Shown here piece by piece: positions 3,925 through 6,988 of a stretch of DNA of 6,988 bases. The stretch comes from DATGMB01 sp035293845 (GTDB taxonomy: Bacteria; Acidobacteriota; Terriglobia; Bryobacterales; Bryobacteraceae). The translations under genes were made by a program, and so were the position numbers. A model generated the notes under the pieces. That model had not been told where the DNA came from. It was given only the letters and a program-made list of their open reading frames with translations, and did not search any database. Where the stretch lies: positions 1 through 6,988 of the forward strand of contig DATGMB010000249.1 of NCBI GenBank assembly GCA_035293845.1, read 5' to 3'. Numbering within the stretch: position 1 is the first letter of the stretch; each line of letters begins with the position of its first letter.

Positions 3925-6083
3925 TACCAATACTTCGTCTGCTTCGTCCACGGCGAATTCGGGTAGCGCCGGTGCAGCAGGTCGAAGGCTTCCTTGGAAT
4001 ACCTGCTGCTCTCTTTATCCGCGCCGAGGCCGTAGCGCGTGGCGCGCACCGCGAGGTGCAGCGCTTCCGGCACGCGCAGGTCCTGCGGGTGAGCGCGCGC
4101 CCAGGCGATTGCCGCCGCGCAGAGATAATTGACGCCATTGCCGGCCGTCTGCTGGAGGCTCGCCGACTGCTTTTCGCCTTCGGCCCGATCGCCCGCGGGC
4201 AGAAAATCCGGCGGACCGTTCTGGCCGCTCTCGTACAGCTCGCCGAGCGCGGGCGGGCGGCCGAGCAGCCACCAGTTATCGCGAAAATCGTCGATTTTAT
4301 CGGGCGCCTCGTGGCGCGGAACGCCGGCGCGAAGTTCCGGGATCAGCCCCGGCATGCGGAGCATCCAGAAGGCCGCCGTAAAACCGGCAGCGCGGGGATC
4401 GGATTGCGCCAGATAATCCCGCATCGCCGGCGCGAGCGCGGGACTCAGTTCGGCGGCGCGGCGCGCCAGCGCGCGGGCGGCCGTCCGGTCATCCAGCAGC
4501 ACGGCGCGCACCCAGCCCGCTTCCGCGATCTGCGCCTGGAACTCGCGCGGCAAGCCATTGCTGTTCGCCGCCGACATCCACAGCCGCAGCGGGACCTCGG
4601 TGTTCATCGGCCGCGTGAAATCCGTATCGAGCGCAGCGGTCTGTTTCAATAATGCAGGCTGCCCTTCCAATGAATCATCCGATCCCAAGAGTTCGATCGA
4701 CACGCCGACCGGTTTGCGCGGGCCGAACCGCAGAAATTCATCCCAATTCCGCGCCAGCCGCAGCCGCTCCGCGCGGAGCAGATTGACCGTGGAATCGAGC
4801 TGCTTCGTCGCCAGCGCGCGGTCCGCCCATTCCCGCGCGGCATCGGTCTCGCCGCGGAAAATCTGCAGGCGAATGCCGTAATAGGCCGCGGTCGCATAGG
4901 CCGGCGAGTCCGGCGCGATTTGCCGCGCCGCGGCGAGCAGGCCGGGAACTGCGGGATCCGTGGCGTTCGCTGCCGTGAGCGCCGCCACCAGCCAGGGCAT
5001 CGACTTCGATGCCTGCCAGCGCTCGATCGCGTGCGGCGCGTTGCCGTGCTGAAAGGTCGCGATCCAATCGGTAATCTCGCTCGCCGCGGCCGGCACCTCG
5101 CGTCTTTTCTGTTGCTGTAAATCCCAGAGGTGCGTGTAGTCGGTGACCGCCTTGCGGAAATCGCCGCCCGGCCGCGTCAACTCGTTGCCGAGCTCGATCA
5201 TCCGCTGCTCGGGATCGAGCGTCCCGCGGATGAACTCGATCAATCCCCGCGCGGAATCGTGCCAGCGCGCCGCGGCCGGATCGGAGATCACCGCTTGCAG
5301 CTTGGCTTCCGCTTGCTTCAGGCTCTCGGGCTTGCCGTTCACCGTGCCATCGCGGATCAGCGCCCGCGCCGCGAGATAATGCCCGCCATCGCGCCACGGC
5401 GAGGCCGCATTGGCGGCGATGGCATCGAAATCGCGCTCCGCATCGGCGTACTTCCCCGCGTAGAACTCCGCCGCCGCGATCTGATATTGCCGGTCGGCTG
5501 CCAGCAGCGTGTCGCTGCCACTCACGGACACGGGAATCGACGGCCCGCCCGAGCAGTTCTCGAAAACCTGATCCTGCCCGCGAAGCCACTCCGCCACGTT
5601 CGGGCTCGCTACGCCCCATTTGGCGATGCGGTCCTGCAAGGTCGCCACCGCCGTATCGAATGCAGTGTCAAGACAGTTCGGAAAGAACTCCCACTGGCCG
5701 CCGGGTACACGCCGGTACGGATTGATCCCCGGCACCGGCGCTGCGCCCGCCACCTGGTTGCGCGCGCTTAGCCATCGTCCCGTAGCGGTCCACTGCTCCA
5801 CCGGCCGCGTATCCCGCACCGGTTGGCGCAGCGCGACCGCCGCCCGCTCGGCATCCGTCAGCGGCACGCCCGCCAGATACCGGTACGCGATCACCAGCGG
5901 CTCGCGGAAAAAACCCGGCCGGATCACGCCGATCTCGCCCCGATCGAAGCGGTCCACGTCCACTGCCGAATGCACCGGCCCATGCACCGGCGCGTACTCG
6001 AATTCCGGGAAAAACGGCCCGCACGGCCACGTAAGCACCGCCGCCAGCAGCGCCAGCGGCACGGCGCGCCACCACCACTTCAT
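3921..6083 (-). CDS. Large exported helical-repeat (TPR-like) protein of unknown function
   Basis: A 720-residue protein. The N-terminus MKWWWRAVPLALLAAVLTWP is a signal sequence, followed at once by CGPFFPEFEY. Cys21 is not in a proper lipobox (W-P precede it), so the mature N-terminus is uncertain. Residues 30-190 are rich in Trp, Pro and Arg, with further Cys at 137 (FPNCLD) and 177 (ENCSGG). From about 197 to the end the sequence is Ala-rich and helical, with TPR-like units such as AAAEFYAGKYADAERDFDAI (203-222), a second near 398-426, and a TPR-style last helix with R-R-Y-P-N-S-P-W (705-712). TPR-like solenoids usually bind proteins or peptides, so a periplasmic or outer-envelope assembly role is possible but unproven. 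The start at 6083 is fixed by GGAGG five bases upstream and by an ATGA overlap with the DUF3142 gene, which implies translational coupling. The frame stays open further upstream to 6770, but that part is an out-of-frame reading of the DUF3142 gene. Confidence 0.85.
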   Translation of the reverse strand: MKWWWRAVPLALLAAVLTWPCGPFFPEFEYAPVHGPVHSAVDVDRFDRGEIGVIRPGFFREPLVIAYRYLAGVPLTDAERAAVALRQPVRDTRPVEQWTATGRWLSARNQVAGAAPVPGINPYRRVPGGQWEFFPNCLDTAFDTAVATLQDRIAKWGVASPNVAEWLRGQDQVFENCSGGPSIPVSVSGSDTLLAADRQYQIAAAEFYAGKYADAERDFDAIAANAASPWRDGGHYLAARALIRDGTVNGKPESLKQAEAKLQAVISDPAAARWHDSARGLIEFIRGTLDPEQRMIELGNELTRPGGDFRKAVTDYTHLWDLQQQKRREVPAAASEITDWIATFQHGNAPHAIERWQASKSMPWLVAALTAANATDPAVPGLLAAARQIAPDSPAYATAAYYGIRLQIFRGETDAAREWADRALATKQLDSTVNLLRAERLRLARNWDEFLRFGPRKPVGVSIELLGSDDSLEGQPALLKQTAALDTDFTRPMNTEVPLRLWMSAANSNGLPREFQAQIAEAGWVRAVLLDDRTAARALARRAAELSPALAPAMRDYLAQSDPRAAGFTAAFWMLRMPGLIPELRAGVPRHEAPDKIDDFRDNWWLLGRPPALGELYESGQNGPPDFLPAGDRAEGEKQSASLQQTAGNGVNYLCAAAIAWARAHPQDLRVPEALHLAVRATRYGLGADKESSRYSKEAFDLLHRRYPNSPWTKQTKYWY

Positions 6084-6793
6084 TGGAACCTCCCGGCAAA
6101 TGCCACCGCCGCCCGGTACGCTTCCGGCGTCCAGGGCCGCGGATGAAATACGAACACGCGCCGCCCGTGCGGAATCCGGTACGGCAGCTCGTCGGTAGCA
6201 ACCCCCACGCTCGACCGGCAGACGCCGCTCGAAAACTCCCGCACGCCGCGCGGTTCGCCCTGCCCCATACGAAACAGCATGGGCACCGCGTCCGCCACCG
6301 CGAGCGACCGCACCCACGGATCGCCCAGGCACCAGGAAGCCAGCGCCGTAATGCCGAGCGGTTTCCGCCCGGCGAGGCCGCGCCCGAGCCGCTCGATCAG
6401 CGCGCCGTACCAGGCACGCTCGGACTGCTTCGCGTCGAAATCGATCTGCACGGCCCGAACCGCCGGACTGGCGGCATCCGCCAGGATCGGCGCCGCCACG
6501 TCTTCGATCGGCGGCAGCGGCGGCGACCACGATTCGAGCCGCGTGACCGCCATGACGGCCGTTCCCGGCGGCACGTCGAGCGGCTGCAACCGCGGCACGG
6601 AATTCACGCGCCCGTCGCGCCAGCTCACGGTCCGGGCCAGATATGCGACACCGGCCGCGTGCGGATCGATAAACTCCAGGCGCTCCGGCCGCTCCCACGC
6701 CCATAGCACGAGCCGCGGAAAACCCGGCAGCGGATCGGCCGGGCGCACGCAGCCGGCGGGCAGCAGGCACAACAGCACCGCAGCCAGCCGCAT
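6080..6793 (-). CDS. DUF3142 family protein, probable lipoprotein
   Basis: A 237-residue protein with a short signal peptide ending LLPAGC (Cys15). This resembles a lipobox, although Pro at -3 is unusual, so it is probably a membrane-anchored lipoprotein. The mature part has the features I associate with DUF3142: a conserved VLWAWERPE segment (29-37), GVAYLARTV (48-56), RLQPLDVPPGTAVMAVTRLE (68-87), VQIDFDA (115-121), a helix with AWYGALIERL (127-136) and LGITALASWCLGDPW (146-160). The alternating strand-helix pattern and the strand-end D-x-D at 118-120 recall a TIM-barrel hydrolase-like fold; that is inference and no activity is known to me. ATG at 6793 shares its A with the tam stop (TGATG), and its own stop overlaps the next start (ATGA), so all three genes are probably made from one mRNA. 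An in-frame ATG at 6970 was rejected because it lies inside the tam frame and would bury the signal peptide. Confidence 0.85.
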   Translation of the reverse strand: MRLAAVLLCLLPAGCVRPADPLPGFPRLVLWAWERPERLEFIDPHAAGVAYLARTVSWRDGRVNSVPRLQPLDVPPGTAVMAVTRLESWSPPLPPIEDVAAPILADAASPAVRAVQIDFDAKQSERAWYGALIERLGRGLAGRKPLGITALASWCLGDPWVRSLAVADAVPMLFRMGQGEPRGVREFSSGVCRSSVGVATDELPYRIPHGRRVFVFHPRPWTPEAYRAAVAFAGRFQ

Positions 6794-6988
6794 CACTCGC
6801 CGGCGTATGCGATCGCGAACAACCGCCGGAAGGGGAACAGGATGCGACCGTCCGCCTGCGGCAAATAGTGCGGCTGCAGGGCTTCGTGATACTCCGCCAG
6901 GAATTGTTCGCGGTCCTTTTCCGAAGGGAGCACGTTGAGGAACGGCCGCAGTCCCGAGCCGCGGTACCATTCGACCACCGCGCGTGTC
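6793..6988 (-). CDS. tam: Trans-aconitate 2-methyltransferase, C-terminal part
   Basis: Only the last 64 residues are in the window; the start lies beyond 6988. The tail reads VVEWYRGSGLRPFL, then a helical E-K-D-R-E-Q-F-L-A-E-Y segment, then P-Q-A-D-G-R-I-L-F-P-F-R-R-L-F. This matches the characteristic end of Tam enzymes (V-E-W-x-x-G-T-G-L-R-P-F-L ... QADGRVLxxFPRLF in the Escherichia coli protein, from memory). Tam is a cytoplasmic SAM-dependent enzyme that methylates trans-aconitate, an inhibitory by-product of the citric acid cycle. The SAM-binding motif is in the missing part, so it cannot be checked here. The stop TGA overlaps the ATG of the DUF3142 gene, which suggests co-translation, although no functional link between the two is obvious. 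Confidence 0.85.
   Translation of the reverse strand, partial: TRAVVEWYRGSGLRPFLNVLPSEKDREQFLAEYHEALQPHYLPQADGRILFPFRRLFAIAYAGE

Noticed and set aside
2464..3951. Minus-strand frames of 258 and 213 codons (2464-3240, 3310-3951)
   Set aside because: Both are antisense to the activator's conserved AAA+ coding sequence and have no recognisable start signals or motifs.
2394..4652. Plus-strand frame of 752 codons
   Set aside because: It covers the activator gene in another frame and continues antisense to the repeat-protein gene. The product is low-complexity Arg/Ala/Gly-rich sequence with no domain.
6084..6770. N-terminal extension of the large exported protein to an ATG at 6770
   Set aside because: The added 229 residues are an out-of-frame reading of the DUF3142 gene, and they would bury a good signal peptide. 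The ATG at 6083 has a ribosome-binding site and the ATGA overlap.
6794..6970. Upstream start for the DUF3142 gene at 6970
   Set aside because: The extension overlaps the tam 3' end in a different frame and places the signal peptide in the middle of the protein.
1..6988. RNA genes, CRISPR arrays, insertion sequences or phage genes
   Set aside because: I found no tRNA cloverleaf, no rRNA-like sequence, no regularly spaced repeats and no transposase or integrase motifs in any frame.

Overview
The window is high-GC bacterial DNA with dense genes on both strands. The small exported proteins with Ala-rich signal peptides, a secreted 'PAGT' type protein and an orphan sigma-54 activator point to an acidobacterium, perhaps of the Solibacter/Bryobacter group. 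That placement is an inference from protein style only; no marker gene is present.

Left part, minus strand: the 5' end of an exported protein gene (1-227, cut by the window edge) lies downstream of a complete alanine dehydrogenase gene, ald (441-1559). Between ald and the next gene upstream is a 376-base stretch without an intact gene. It holds (i) a decayed copy of the ribosome-binding site and signal peptide of the neighbouring secreted-protein gene, open in frame into ald, (ii) two copies of a GC-rich palindrome 63 bases apart, and (iii) a strong intrinsic terminator. Then comes a small secreted protein gene (1936-2364).

Middle: a 192-base divergent intergenic region separates the small secreted protein gene (minus) from a sigma-54-dependent enhancer-binding protein gene (2557-3924, plus). 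This region holds a candidate sigma-54 promoter facing the secreted-protein gene and a cluster of direct and inverted repeats that could be an operator.

Right part, minus strand: a translationally coupled gene string reads from the right edge inward. The order is the 3' end of trans-aconitate 2-methyltransferase (tam, 6793-6988), a DUF3142 probable lipoprotein (6080-6793, TGATG overlap), and a 720-residue exported helical-repeat protein of unknown function (3921-6083, ATGA overlap). The last gene meets the activator gene tail to tail, with overlapping stop codons.

The most unusual points are the signal-peptide relic fused in frame to ald, the palindrome pair, the possible sigma-54 circuit in the divergent region, and the tightly coupled pair of uncharacterised envelope proteins behind tam. 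I see no rRNA, tRNA, CRISPR, insertion sequence or phage gene. No clearly new system can be proved from the sequence alone.
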